NCBI RefSeq assembly: GCF_014646515.1
Contig: NZ_BMNK01000005.1
Coordinates: 431,710 to 495,709 of the forward strand
Length of the DNA: 64,000 bases
From: Nonomuraea glycinis
GTDB lineage: Bacteria; Actinomycetota; Actinomycetes; Streptosporangiales; Streptosporangiaceae
Direction: 5' to 3'
The translations under genes were made by a program, and so were the position numbers. This document shows positions 1 to 8,917 of this stretch, piece after piece (the stretch's first letter is position 1; the number at the start of each line of letters is the position of its first letter). The notes below the pieces were generated by a model. The model was not told the DNA's origin. It made no database searches and was given only the letters and a program-made list of their open reading frames with translations.

Positions 1-2
1 GC

Positions 3-965
3 TTCTGGGTCTACGACACGCCGATGGTCAACGGGGACCCCTTCGTCGGACTGGCCCTGTGCGCCAAGGCGACCAGCCGCATCCGGCTTGGGATCGGCGT
101 CACCTCGCCGGCCCTGCGTTCGGCCCCCGCCTGCGCCGCCGCCCTCGGCAGCCTCAACGCCCTCGCGCCCGGCCGCGTCGTCTGCGGCGTCGGCACCGGC
201 AACACCGCCCGGCGGACCCTGGGCATGAAGCCCACCACGATGGCCGCGCTGGAACGTTTCACCCGGCAGCTCCAGGACCTCACCGCGGGCCGCCCCACCG
301 AGTACGGCGAGGGCGGCCGCACCCGCGACGTCCGCTTCCTGCACGTCGGCGACTACGTCAACACCGAGGACCCGATCGAGTTCGTCGTGGCCGCCTTCGG
401 CCTCCAAGCCGCCCGCATCGCCGGCCGCCGTGGCGCCGGCACCATCTCCTTCGGCCTGCTCGACCCGGCGGCCTGGCAGGCGTTCGCCGAGGCGCGCACC
501 GCCGCCGCGGACGAGGCCGGCGTACGGACGCCGACCGCCTCGTACGTGATGACCTCGATGCACATCCTCGCCGAAGGCGAGAACCCCTACGGCGACCTCG
601 CCCGCGACTCGATGGGCCACGTCGCCATGGCGCTGCTCACCTTCACCGCCGACAACCCCGCCTTCGCGGAAGGGCTCGAACCCGAGGAGCGCGAGGCGGT
701 CCAGCGGCTCCTCGACCGGCGTGGCACCACCGCCACCGCCGACGACCGCCACTTCGTGCTGTACGAGAACTACCTCGGCCGCATCTATCCCCAGGACCGC
801 GACCTGATCGTCCCCTCCCTGGTCGACAAGGTCGGCCTGGTCGGCACCCGCGACGACCTGGTCAAGCGCGTCGCCGCCCTCGAAGCCGCCGGTATCGACG
901 AGCTGGTCCTCCAGCCCGTCCTCGACCCCGAGCGGGAGATGGCCGACTTCGCCCGGCTCCTGTGA
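3..965 (+). CDS. F420-type (luciferase-fold) flavin oxidoreductase, 5' end outside window
   Basis: This is the C-terminal ~320 residues of a luciferase-like monooxygenase (LLM) family protein, a TIM-barrel enzyme class that uses FMN or F420. The frame is open from base 3, so the true start lies upstream; the ATG at 24 is internal. Family-like segments include a strand and loop reading RIRLGIGVTSPALR near the visible N-terminus, a GRVVCGVGTGN stretch typical of LLM proteins, and a final helix reading DLVKRVAALEAAGIDELVLQP, the usual closing unit of the family. The substrate cannot be read from the sequence. It is on the same strand as the sugar import operon but 226 bases upstream with a separate promoter between them, so a shared function is not implied. 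Family call is firm; cofactor choice is inferred. Confidence 0.85.
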   Translation, partial: FWVYDTPMVNGDPFVGLALCAKATSRIRLGIGVTSPALRSAPACAAALGSLNALAPGRVVCGVGTGNTARRTLGMKPTTMAALERFTRQLQDLTAGRPTEYGEGGRTRDVRFLHVGDYVNTEDPIEFVVAAFGLQAARIAGRRGAGTISFGLLDPAAWQAFAEARTAAADEAGVRTPTASYVMTSMHILAEGENPYGDLARDSMGHVAMALLTFTADNPAFAEGLEPEEREAVQRLLDRRGTTATADDRHFVLYENYLGRIYPQDRDLIVPSLVDKVGLVGTRDDLVKRVAALEAAGIDELVLQPVLDPEREMADFARLL

Positions 966-989
966 CCGGCCGTTCCCAGGCGGGCACCC

Positions 990-1033
990 TTGACACTGAC
1001 CTCCCGCTCAGTAACTATGCGCTTAGTAACTGA
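990..1033 (+). promoter_or_regulatory. Promoter with operator-like palindrome ahead of the sugar ABC operon
   Basis: A consensus -35 TTGACA (990-995) is followed after 16 bases by a -10-like TAACTA (1012-1017). An inverted repeat TCAGTAACTA (1008-1017) / TAGTAACTGA (1024-1033) overlaps this -10 with one mismatch between arms and a 6-base spacer. The same bases also form a direct repeat AGTAACT 15 bases apart. The position over the -10 fits repressor control of the operon starting at 1192. The 5' leader would be about 165 bases. The regulator is not obvious in the window. Confidence 0.6.
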
Positions 1034-1191
1034 ACCGGCAACCACGCAGCCACCTAGAACCACCCCGGGACGACCAGCGCGAGCGCCGGTGATCTCGTAC
1101 AGGTCGGTCTGAGTGCGCGCCCCTTCGCCGCCCGCGGCCCGGCCGACCGCGGGAGCCATCACCCCCCACCACGTCGAAGGGTCGGATAGTC

Positions 1192-2211
1192 ATGTTCCGC
1201 ACCGGATCCCCAGGCACCGCTCTCGCCGCCGGCACCCTCGCGCTCACCCTGCTGACGACGGCCTGCGGCGGCCAGGCCGCCGCGCCTCCGTCCGGCGGAG
1301 CCTCCGCGACATCGCTCTCGGGCAAGACGATCGCCCTGGTCGGCTACGGGAACAGCAACCCGTGGGGCGCCTACTTCAACAAGGTCTTCACCGAGCGGCT
1401 GGCCCCCACCGGCGTGCGGGTCGGCGACATGACGACGATGGACCCGGGCACCCAGGTCCAGAAGTTCAACCAGGCCGTGGCGCAGAAGCCGGACCTGATC
1501 GTGACCTTGATCCTCGACACCACGGCGATGGCGGTGCCGATCAAGAAGGCCACCGCCGCCGGCATCCCGGTGCTCGCCGTCGACGGCCCGCCCGACCCGG
1601 GGGTGGCGGACGAGGTGATGTCGGTGCTCTCGGACAACGAGAAGCTCGGCGAGTACGCCGCGCAGAACATCGTCGAGGGCCTCAAGGCCCAGGGCCGCGA
1701 CTCCGGCGACATCATCGTCCTCACCGGCACCAAATCCATGCTCGTGACCCAGCACCGGATGAAGGGCTTCGCCAAGGTCCTGGCGACCGCGCCGCAGTAC
1801 AAGGTTGTCGAGGAGCAGGACGCCAACTGGGATCCCCAGCTCTCCGGCACCATCGCCCAGCAACTCCTGGCCAAGCACGGCAAGGACGGGGTGCAGGCCG
1901 CGTACGGCATGGCGGACTACATGGCCCTGCCGATCATCCAGGCGGCCAAGCAGGCCGGCTTCGCCATCGGGGGCAAGGACGGCCTGATCGTCACCGGCGG
2001 CAACTGCTTCAAGGCCGGCATCGACTCCATCAAGGCGGGCGAGCTGTACGGCACCGCCACCGAGGATCCGGGCACGATCGCCGAGCAGACCGCCGCCTAC
2101 GTCGTACGGTATCTGGCGGGTGAGAACCCGCCGCGCAGCGAGACCGTCCGTGAGGAACGGGTCACCGCCGCGAACGTGAGCCGGTTCGCCGAGCAGTGCA
2201 GCCACGCATGA
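1192..2211 (+). CDS. Sugar ABC transporter substrate-binding lipoprotein (RbsB-like)
   Basis: A 339-residue extracellular binding protein that would capture a sugar and deliver it to the permeases encoded downstream. The N-terminus is a lipoprotein signal with lipobox LTTAC, so Cys25 would be lipidated and the protein anchored outside the membrane. The mature part begins with a Ser/Gly/Ala linker and then a Peripla_BP_4-type fold, starting KTIALVGYGNSNPWGAYF and containing the typical QKPDLIVTLILDTTAMAVPI and IPVLAVDG segments of the ribose/galactose-binding class. It is the first gene of a five-gene operon; its stop overlaps the ATPase start by ATGA. The exact sugar cannot be deduced; the SMP-30 protein downstream hints at a sugar passing through a lactone intermediate. 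Confidence 0.9.
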   Translation: MFRTGSPGTALAAGTLALTLLTTACGGQAAAPPSGGASATSLSGKTIALVGYGNSNPWGAYFNKVFTERLAPTGVRVGDMTTMDPGTQVQKFNQAVAQKPDLIVTLILDTTAMAVPIKKATAAGIPVLAVDGPPDPGVADEVMSVLSDNEKLGEYAAQNIVEGLKAQGRDSGDIIVLTGTKSMLVTQHRMKGFAKVLATAPQYKVVEEQDANWDPQLSGTIAQQLLAKHGKDGVQAAYGMADYMALPIIQAAKQAGFAIGGKDGLIVTGGNCFKAGIDSIKAGELYGTATEDPGTIAEQTAAYVVRYLAGENPPRSETVREERVTAANVSRFAEQCSHA

Positions 2212-3722
2212 GCCCATCGGCGACCGACAGCCCCCCGATCCGCGTCGAGGGCCTGGCCCGCGCCTTCAACGGCGTCCCCGCGGTTCGGGAGGTCTCCTTC
2301 ACCGTGGGCGCCGGTGAGATCCACGCGCTGTGCGGCCACAACGGCGCGGGGAAGAGCACGGTGGTGAAGATGCTGTCCGGGCAGCTCGCCCCCGACCGCG
2401 GTCGCATCGTGATCGGCGGTGAGCCGGTCGAGCTGCGCAGCCGCCAGGCCGCTCAGCGCGCGGGCGTGGCGCTCGTGGACCAGGAGCTGAGCGTCGTACC
2501 GGCCTTGACGGTGCTCGACAACATGCTGCTCGGGGATCTCGACGTGCCGTTCGTCAACCGCCGGCGCAAGGCCGTGGCCCGGTGCCGGCGGATCCTGGAC
2601 GACATGGGCCTGGAGCGCATCAGCCCGGACCAGCCGCTGTCGGCGCTCGGCATCGGGGAGCGGCAACTGGTCGAGGTCGCCAAGGCGCTCGGCCAGAACG
2701 CCCGGCTGGTGATCCTCGACGAACCCACCGCGACCCTCAGCGACGCCGAGAGCCGGCACGTGTTCGCCGCGATCCGCCGGGTCGCGGCCACGGGCTGCTC
2801 GGTCATCTTCGTCTCCCACCGGCTGACGGAGGTCCTTGAGCTGTGCGACGTCGTGACCGTGCTGCGCGACGGCCGCGATGTCGCCACCCACCCCGCCGAG
2901 GACCTGACCGTGGACGAGCTGATCACGAAGATGCTCGGACAGACGCGCCGGCCGCCGTCCGCCGCCCGCGAGCCGGGCCGGGACCGCGCACCCGGGTTGC
3001 GGATCGAGCACCTGCGCGTGCCCGGACGGCTCGCCGACTTCACCCTCACCGCCCAGGCGGGCCGCATTCACGCGCTGGCCGGCCAGCTCGGCAGCGGCGC
3101 CTCCGACGTCCTGCGCGCCCTCGCCGGACTGCACCCCGGGGCGACGGGAACGGCGGAGCTGCGCGGGCGACCGGTCGCGCTCGGCGACCCGGTCGGGGCC
3201 GCGCGCGGTGGCATCGCCTTCGTGTCCGGCGACCGCAAGTCCGAGGGCCTGTTCCTCGGCAAGCCGACCGCGTGGAACCTGGTCGCGACCCGCCTGCCCA
3301 CGCTGGGGCGCGCCGGGGTCGTACGCACCCGTCGCGAGCGCCGCACCGCCCGATCGCTCGCCGAGCGGTCGGGCCTGCCGGAGCGGTGGCTCGACGAGCC
3401 GGTGGTGACCTTGAGCGGAGGCAACCAGCAGAAGGTCTTCGTCGGTCGCTGCCTGGAACATGAGAACGTCCGCGCTCTCCTGCTGGACGAGCCGACCCGG
3501 GGGGTGGACGTGGGCGGGCGCGCGGAGATCCACCGGCTGCTCCGCCAGGCCGCCGATGCCGGGCTCGTCGTGATGTTCGCCTCCACCGAGTTGGAGGAGC
3601 TGCTCGACCTGGGCGACGTGATCGTCACGATGCGGGACGGCCGGACGGTGCGCCGGTACGAAGGCGACACCGACGGCGCGCTGCTCCTGCGCGACATGAC
3701 CCACGGACCGGGACCGTCATGA
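2208..3722 (+). CDS. Sugar ABC transporter, double ATP-binding protein (RbsA-like)
   Basis: A 504-residue cytoplasmic ATPase with two fused nucleotide-binding domains, the usual arrangement for ribose/xylose/galactose-type importers. The first domain has an intact Walker A GHNGAGKS (residues 43-50) and Walker B LVILDEPTATLSD, with a degenerate signature LGIGERQ. The second has the degenerate Walker A typical of this family (GQLGSGAS) but a full signature LSGGNQQKVF near residue 403 and LLLDEPTRGVD. So one composite site is expected to hydrolyse ATP. The ATG at 2208 overlaps the stop of the binding-protein gene (ATGA); an in-frame ATG four codons upstream is less likely because it would lie well inside that gene. 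Length matches the family. Confidence 0.92.
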   Translation: MSPSATDSPPIRVEGLARAFNGVPAVREVSFTVGAGEIHALCGHNGAGKSTVVKMLSGQLAPDRGRIVIGGEPVELRSRQAAQRAGVALVDQELSVVPALTVLDNMLLGDLDVPFVNRRRKAVARCRRILDDMGLERISPDQPLSALGIGERQLVEVAKALGQNARLVILDEPTATLSDAESRHVFAAIRRVAATGCSVIFVSHRLTEVLELCDVVTVLRDGRDVATHPAEDLTVDELITKMLGQTRRPPSAAREPGRDRAPGLRIEHLRVPGRLADFTLTAQAGRIHALAGQLGSGASDVLRALAGLHPGATGTAELRGRPVALGDPVGAARGGIAFVSGDRKSEGLFLGKPTAWNLVATRLPTLGRAGVVRTRRERRTARSLAERSGLPERWLDEPVVTLSGGNQQKVFVGRCLEHENVRALLLDEPTRGVDVGGRAEIHRLLRQAADAGLVVMFASTELEELLDLGDVIVTMRDGRTVRRYEGDTDGALLLRDMTHGPGPS

Positions 3723-4684
3723 ACACGGCCGACGACTCCGAGGGTGCCTCCCGGAGGTGGCGGCCCAGGGCCGTCGCGGTCGGCCTCGCCGTTCTCCTCC
3801 TGGTCCTGCTCCTCGTCCCGGCCGTGACGACGCCCCGGTTCCTGACCCTCGACAACGCGCGCGCGATCCTCGCCTCGGCCGCCTTCGTGGGCATCACCTC
3901 GGTCGGCGCCACCATGGTGATGATCGCCGGGTCCGGGGTGTCGCTGGCCACCTCCCAGATCGCGACCGTCGTGGCGATGCTCTTCCTGGGCCCGCAGCAC
4001 CTGGGCCTGTGGACCGCACTGCTGATCGCGCTCGCGGCCGGCATCGCGCTCAGCGCGGCGCAGGGCGCGGTCATCGGCTTCTGGAACGCCGACCCGATCG
4101 TGCTCACCATCGCCGGCGGGTTCGCGATCGGCGGCGCGGCCACCTGGTTCAGCGGCGGGAGCACGGTCTACCCCGCCGCGCGGGGGTTCGACGTGCTCAA
4201 CGCCACCCCGTTGGGCCTGCCGCTGGCCGTGTACGTCCTGCTCGCCGTCACGGTGCTCGTCGAAGGGACGCTGCGCCGCACCACGGCCGGTCGGCAGATG
4301 TACCTGGTGGGGGAGAACCGGGCCGCGGCGCGCGCCGCCGGCCTGCCCGTCGGCCGGGTCACCGTGATCGCGTGGGCCGTCTCCGGCGCGTGCGTCGCCC
4401 TGACCGGGATCTTCCTCGCCTCGTTCCACACCTCCGCCACGGTGACGCTCGGCGGCACCCTCACCCTCGACGCCATCGCGGCGGTCCTCGTGGGGGGCAC
4501 CGCGATCTCCGGCGGTCACGGCTCCGCCGTGCGGACCCTGGGCGGCGCGGTGCTCATCTCCGTCATCTCCGACGTGCTGCTGCTGCGGGGCTACTCGACC
4601 GGCGTGCAGATCCTCGTGAAGGGAGTCCTCGTGCTCGCGGTCGTCGTCCTCGTGCACGTACGCGCCACCAGGGGCCGGCGATGA
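3719..4684 (+). CDS. Sugar ABC transporter permease (RbsC-like), first copy
   Basis: A 321-residue integral membrane protein of the BPD_transp_2 (RbsC/XylH) family, with about eight to ten hydrophobic segments from residue 17 onwards. Family features visible are the MVMIAGSGVSLATSQI loop, a TAGRQMYLVGENRAAARAAG segment matching the cytoplasmic coupling loop of RbsC proteins, and the LDAIAAVLVGGTAISGGHG helix-loop that is a hallmark of the family. The start overlaps the ATPase stop (ATGA) and the end overlaps the second permease (ATGA). It should pair with the next protein as a heterodimeric channel for sugar uptake. Confidence 0.92.
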   Translation: MNTADDSEGASRRWRPRAVAVGLAVLLLVLLLVPAVTTPRFLTLDNARAILASAAFVGITSVGATMVMIAGSGVSLATSQIATVVAMLFLGPQHLGLWTALLIALAAGIALSAAQGAVIGFWNADPIVLTIAGGFAIGGAATWFSGGSTVYPAARGFDVLNATPLGLPLAVYVLLAVTVLVEGTLRRTTAGRQMYLVGENRAAARAAGLPVGRVTVIAWAVSGACVALTGIFLASFHTSATVTLGGTLTLDAIAAVLVGGTAISGGHGSAVRTLGGAVLISVISDVLLLRGYSTGVQILVKGVLVLAVVVLVHVRATRGRR

Positions 4685-5685
4685 CCCGCCGGTGGCCGGC
4701 CCGGCCGGAGCAGCTGATGCCGACGGTCTCCCTGCTGGCCGCGCTGGCCGCGTTCGGGTGCTCGCCGCTGCTGAGCGGCAGGCCCCTTGAGCCGTTCGAC
4801 GTCTACAACGCGCTGCAGGGCTTCGCCCAGCTCGGCCTCCTGGCCCTCGCCCTCGGGATCACCATGATCGCCGGCGAGTTCGACCTGTCGGTCGCCGGGA
4901 CGTACGCGCTCGGCGGCATGCTCGCCGTCCAGACCGGCGCGTCCTCCCCGGTCCTGGGCGTCCTGGCCGCCGTGGCCGCCGGCGCCGCCATCGGCGCGGT
5001 GCAGGGCGGGCTGATCGCCCGGCTGCGCATCCCGTCCATGCCCGTCACGCTCGCCACGTACATCGCCCTGCTGGGGCTGACGTACGCGATGTCGGGCGGG
5101 CTGAGCAGGACCTACACCAACGGCGACGCGACCTTGTGGGTCGACCGGACGATCGCCGGCGTCTTCTCGCCCCGGAGCCTGCTGACGCTCGCCGTGTTCC
5201 TCGTCGCCGCGACCGTGCTGGGCCGCACCAAGCTGGGGCGCGAGCTGCGCGCCATCGGCGGCGACCGCCGGGCCAGCCGGGTCGCCGGCGTCGGCGTGGA
5301 CCGGCGGATCGTCGGGATCTTCACGGTGTCGGGGACCCTGGCGGCGCTGGGCGGCGCCCTGCTCGGCTACAGCTACGCCTCGGCGAACCCGGACCCGGGG
5401 CTGCAGCCGCTGATCCTCGCCGTCGTGGCCGCGCTGCTCGGCGGCGTGTCGCTGGCCGGCGGTCGCGGCGCCCCGCTGGGGCTGCTGGCCGGCACGCTGG
5501 CGGTGGCGCTGCTCGCGCAGCTCGTGGCGGTCACCGCCCTGCCCGACTTCTCCACCCAGCTGCTGTACGCGGCGCTGCTCGCGGTGATCGTCGCCATCGA
5601 GAGCCCCGGGCTGCGTCAGGCGGTGGAGCGGCGGCGAGCCCGCCGCGCGAACGCGGCACGACGCCGGCCAGGCGTCCTGCCATGA
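4681..5685 (+). CDS. Sugar ABC transporter permease (RbsC-like), second copy
   Basis: A 334-residue RbsC-type permease, paralogous to the preceding one. It shows the same ordered landmarks: ITMIAGEFDLSVAGTYALGG near the first membrane helices, the coupling loop TKLGRELRAIGGDRRASRVAG, and the LILAVVAALLGGVSLAGGRG motif near the C-terminus. The ATG at 4681 overlaps the first permease stop by four bases, which fixes the start; the reading frame is open far upstream but that part is a shadow of the first permease. The C-terminus ends in a basic tail of arginines expected in the cytoplasm. A pair of different permeases is common in actinobacterial CUT2 systems. Confidence 0.9.
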   Translation: MTRRWPARPEQLMPTVSLLAALAAFGCSPLLSGRPLEPFDVYNALQGFAQLGLLALALGITMIAGEFDLSVAGTYALGGMLAVQTGASSPVLGVLAAVAAGAAIGAVQGGLIARLRIPSMPVTLATYIALLGLTYAMSGGLSRTYTNGDATLWVDRTIAGVFSPRSLLTLAVFLVAATVLGRTKLGRELRAIGGDRRASRVAGVGVDRRIVGIFTVSGTLAALGGALLGYSYASANPDPGLQPLILAVVAALLGGVSLAGGRGAPLGLLAGTLAVALLAQLVAVTALPDFSTQLLYAALLAVIVAIESPGLRQAVERRRARRANAARRRPGVLP

Positions 5686-5812
5686 CCGGTAGAAGGAGCA
5701 GGGCGGGCTCCCGTACGACATGGCCGTCGGCCCGTGGGCCACGCGCGACGGCCGCGGACACACCCACACCGGTCCGCGCGAGCGGACCGGCACTTTCGCA
5801 AGGAGGACGACC

Positions 5813-6694
5813 ATGACCGAACCGATCACCGTGGCCGAGGGCTTCTGCTTCCTGGAGGCGCCACGCTGGCGCGAGGGGCGGCTCTGGTTCTCCGACTTCT
5901 ACACCCATCGGGTCCGGTCCATCCGCGAGGACGGCACCGACCTGCGCGAGGAGGCTTACGTGCCCGAGCAGCCCTCCGGGCTGGGCTGGCTCCCCGACGG
6001 ACGGCTGCTGATCGTCTCCATGCGTGACCGCAAGATCCTGCGCCGGGAGCCGGACGGCACGCTCTCGGTCCACGCCGACCTCGGCGAGCACGCCACCGGG
6101 CACGCCAACGACATGGTCGTGGACGGCCAGGGCCGGGCCTATGTGGGCAACTTCGGCTTCGACCTGATGGCGGGCGCCCCGCTGGAGCCGACCTCGCTGC
6201 ACCGGGTGGACCCCGACGGCCACGTCACGGAGGTCGCCGAGGACCTGTGGTTCCCCAACGGCATCGTCATCACCCCCGGCGGCGAGCTCGTGGTCGTGGA
6301 GACGTTCGGCAACCGCGTCACCGCGTTCGACCTCACCGCGGACGGCGAGCTGGTCAACCGGCGGACGTGGGCGGAGTTCGGGCCGCTGCCCACCGACCGC
6401 GAACTCGCCCAGGCGCTCGCCCAGCTGCAGGTCGCGGGCGACGGAGCCTGCCTCGACGCGCAGGGCGGTCTGTGGGTCGCGGACGCGATCGGCGACCGGC
6501 TCGTGCGGGTCATCGAGGGCGGCACGATCACCGACGAGATCAAGCCCGGCTCACCGGTGTACGCCTGCGCCCTCGGCGGTGCCACGGGTACGACGCTGTT
6601 CGCGTGCGCCGCCCCCGACTTCCACGAGGAAGCCCGCAAGGCGGCACGCGAGGGCCGCATGCTCGCCATGCGGGTGACCGTGCCGGGGAGCTGA
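5813..6694 (+). CDS. SMP-30/gluconolactonase family protein
   Basis: A 293-residue six-bladed beta-propeller enzyme of the SMP-30/Gluconolactonase/LRE family, which hydrolyses sugar lactones using a bound divalent metal. Visible family segments are EGFCFLEAPRWREGRLWFSD at the start (its Glu is a usual metal ligand), HANDMVVDGQGRAYVGNFGF, LWFPNGIVITPGGELVV with the conserved Asn, and a conserved Asp in the WVADAIGDRLVRV strand. The ATG at 5813 follows an AGGAGG ribosome site by 6 bases; the frame is open upstream but without a better start. It lies 127 bases after the permeases on the same strand, so it probably processes the imported sugar after oxidation to a lactone. No signal peptide, so cytoplasmic. 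Confidence 0.88.
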   Translation: MTEPITVAEGFCFLEAPRWREGRLWFSDFYTHRVRSIREDGTDLREEAYVPEQPSGLGWLPDGRLLIVSMRDRKILRREPDGTLSVHADLGEHATGHANDMVVDGQGRAYVGNFGFDLMAGAPLEPTSLHRVDPDGHVTEVAEDLWFPNGIVITPGGELVVVETFGNRVTAFDLTADGELVNRRTWAEFGPLPTDRELAQALAQLQVAGDGACLDAQGGLWVADAIGDRLVRVIEGGTITDEIKPGSPVYACALGGATGTTLFACAAPDFHEEARKAAREGRMLAMRVTVPGS

Positions 6695-6718
6695 CGGCTC
6701 TTCGCTCAAGCTCCCCGG
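6683..6718. terminator. Bidirectional hairpin between convergent genes
   Basis: A perfect 10-bp stem CCGGGGAGCT / AGCTCCCCGG with a 16-base loop spans the stop codons of the SMP-30 gene and of the convergent beta-helix gene. No T-run, as is common in GC-rich actinobacteria. It could stop transcription from both sides. Confidence 0.6.
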
Positions 6719-8679
6719 GGACGGATCGCCACGTCATCGATCTGGAACGCGGGCCCGGCGGTGGTCGAGTTCCAGACGAAGGTCCAGTCGACGCGGGTCG
6801 TGCCCGCGGGCGCGGTGAACGTGCCGGCCGCCTCGGTCCAGGCGGTCTTCCGGTCCAGGGAGATGGCGTCGGTACGCAGCACCGTGCCGGCCTCGTCGCG
6901 CCATCGCACGTTCCACATGACGGCGGGCATGGTCGCCACGGCCTCCCGGTACCACAGCGACACGTGGTAGCTCGTACCGGCGACCACCCCGCTGTATCCG
7001 GGGAAGTTGTCGAGCGCCACCGCGCTGCCGGACGCCTGGGCGCTGGTCATCTGCAGCGAGCCCGTGCCACCGTGCGCCCCGCCGGTCCGGTGCGCCAGGT
7101 CCGCCCCGTACCACGGGGCGTAGGGCGAGGTCGTCGAGCCGGACTCGAAGTCCTGCTCGGCGATCGCCGGCGGGGCGGGCGTGCCGCCGTCGAACGTGCT
7201 GCCGGCGTCCTGGCCGTACTGGGGGCCGATCCACTGTCCGGGTGAGATGCGGCTGCCCATGTCGGTGACCCGGAACTGCCACGGTCCCGTGTAGGTGTTG
7301 TCGTGCCAGGAGTTGTGCGACTCGTGGACGATAGACCGCTGGATCACGGCGCCCTTGTACGGGGACCACTCCGGGTAGGTGCCCCAGTTGGACAGCAGCG
7401 CCATGTGCCCGCAGTACTGCGTCGGGCAGCCGCCATCGACCGCACCGGGGTCGAAGGCGAACGTGTTGTGGTGGATGTCGACGTTCTTCGTCCACCAGCG
7501 GCAGTCGGTGTAGAGCGGCTCGTCGGCGATGGCGGGCGCCGAGCACCGTGCGGTGCTGGTCGGCCCGACGATCAGCGTGCAGTCACCGGTCGTCGAGGCC
7601 GGGCTGTTGCAGAACCGGTCGGCGTTCGCCCACGCGGTGATCCCGCCCCAGTTGTTCTCGAGCAGGTTGCCGGTGATCTCGATCTTGCTGGTCCGCGCCT
7701 GCACGCGGGGCTCGCCGTCCGCCTCGGACAGGTAGATCGCCGCTTCGGGGAACGGGTCGCCCTTCGCCGCCCGCTCGGCGCCGGAGGCCCAGGCGTTGCC
7801 GCGGATGGTGTTGTTCCGGATCACGACGTTGTAGCTGATCTCGTAGAAGATCCCGAGCGAGTCGTTGCCCTCGATGAGGTTGTCCTCGATGAGGAAGTCG
7901 TTGTTGTTCGTATCCGCCCAGACGCCCGGCCCGTGGTTGCCGTGGACCCAGTTGCCGGTCACGTCGGCGCCGTTCACCGCCCAGAACTTCATGCCACCGG
8001 TACATCCGCACCCAGGGATCTGGTGCTCCCAGTCCTCGGTGTTGTTGCCGGTGAACTCGTTGTCCGCCACCACCAGGCCGGTGATGGTGTTGCCGGCCTT
8101 GGCGGCGTTCAGGCCGTACTGCCCGTTGTCCTTGACGCAGTTGCCCCGGATCGTGTTCGTGGCCCCGGCCATCAGCCCCGCGCCGGCGTTGCCGCGGATC
8201 GTGTTGTGCTCCACGACCCAGCCGTCGCCGGAGTCGTGGTTGACCACCCCCTCGTCGTGCGGTGCGACGAACCCGGTGATGGTCAGGTACCGGATCGTGA
8301 CGCCGGTCGCCCGCTGGGTGAAGGCGTACCGGTTCAGCCGCTGCCCGTCCAGCACCGCGCCGGGCGCGCCGATGAACGTCGCGCCGTCGCCGGGCATGAT
8401 CTGGGCGTACGTGTCGGTGCCCAGCGTGTGCGTGCCGGTCTGGAAGTAGTACGTGGTGTTCGCCTGGCGTAAGTTCACGCCGCTGTTGTCACCCGCGGGG
8501 ACCACCACCGCGCCGGCGGGCGGTGTGGCCGGGCCGTTCAGCGACGAGCTGCCGCAGACCGCTGCCGCCGCCACCGGCGCCGCCGCCGCCGGATCGACCG
8601 CGTCGCCACTCGCGGGCGTCGTGCCACCCATGACAAGCGTGGCGAGAGCCACCCATGCCACTGGCCAGGTTCTTCGCAT
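6706..8679 (-). CDS. Secreted right-handed parallel beta-helix protein
   Basis: A 657-residue exported protein. The N-terminus has a Sec signal (basic start, hydrophobic core, cleavage around residues 25-37). Residues ~80-420 contain the repeated short-turn pattern of PbH1 beta-helix repeats, rich in N-x-I/V-R-G-N units such as NTIRGNAGAGLMAG, NTIRGNCVKDN, DNLIEGNDSLGIF and NNTIRGNAWASG. This fold is typical of polysaccharide lyases and glycoside hydrolases of the pectate lyase superfamily. The last ~150 residues look like a jelly-roll carbohydrate-binding domain (FTAPAGTTRVDWTFVWNST). No catalytic set can be assigned by eye. ATG at 8679 is preceded by GGAGGAAG. The upstream DNA carries three evenly spaced TTGAC repeats. 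It likely acts on extracellular polysaccharide. Confidence 0.85.
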   Translation of the reverse strand: MRRTWPVAWVALATLVMGGTTPASGDAVDPAAAAPVAAAAVCGSSSLNGPATPPAGAVVVPAGDNSGVNLRQANTTYYFQTGTHTLGTDTYAQIMPGDGATFIGAPGAVLDGQRLNRYAFTQRATGVTIRYLTITGFVAPHDEGVVNHDSGDGWVVEHNTIRGNAGAGLMAGATNTIRGNCVKDNGQYGLNAAKAGNTITGLVVADNEFTGNNTEDWEHQIPGCGCTGGMKFWAVNGADVTGNWVHGNHGPGVWADTNNNDFLIEDNLIEGNDSLGIFYEISYNVVIRNNTIRGNAWASGAERAAKGDPFPEAAIYLSEADGEPRVQARTSKIEITGNLLENNWGGITAWANADRFCNSPASTTGDCTLIVGPTSTARCSAPAIADEPLYTDCRWWTKNVDIHHNTFAFDPGAVDGGCPTQYCGHMALLSNWGTYPEWSPYKGAVIQRSIVHESHNSWHDNTYTGPWQFRVTDMGSRISPGQWIGPQYGQDAGSTFDGGTPAPPAIAEQDFESGSTTSPYAPWYGADLAHRTGGAHGGTGSLQMTSAQASGSAVALDNFPGYSGVVAGTSYHVSLWYREAVATMPAVMWNVRWRDEAGTVLRTDAISLDRKTAWTEAAGTFTAPAGTTRVDWTFVWNSTTAGPAFQIDDVAIRPRGA

Positions 8680-8696
8680 CCGTGCTTCCTCCGGGT

Positions 8697-8721
8697 TTGA
8701 CTTACCTTGACAGAACTTGAC
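8697..8721. promoter_or_regulatory. Three TTGAC direct repeats at exact 10-bp period
   Basis: TTGAC occurs at 8697-8701, 8707-8711 and 8717-8721 on the plus strand (GTCAA on the strand of the beta-helix gene), 18-42 bases ahead of that gene's ATG. One-turn spacing puts all three on the same DNA face, as expected of a regulator binding as a tandem oligomer. The binding protein is not identified. Confidence 0.5.
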
Positions 8722-8917
8722 CGTCGGCCGCCGCCACTGTAGCGGGAGCTCCCGCTTGTCCTCAAGATCAAAACTGAGGGGGCCGCAGGGCCGATGCCGG
8801 CGTCCTGCCGCCGGGCCAAGCCGGTTGATAAATCTTCAACCCTTGAATTCACAACCAATTTGGTGACAATAGTCAGGAGAAGAGTCAAGTAGCTGCACTT
8901 TGTGTTCAGGAGGTCCC

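Noticed and set aside
3068..4657. Long minus-strand frame across the sugar transporter genes
   Set aside because: Antisense shadow rich in Asp/Gly/Arg; the plus-strand genes have full family motifs and overlapping starts.
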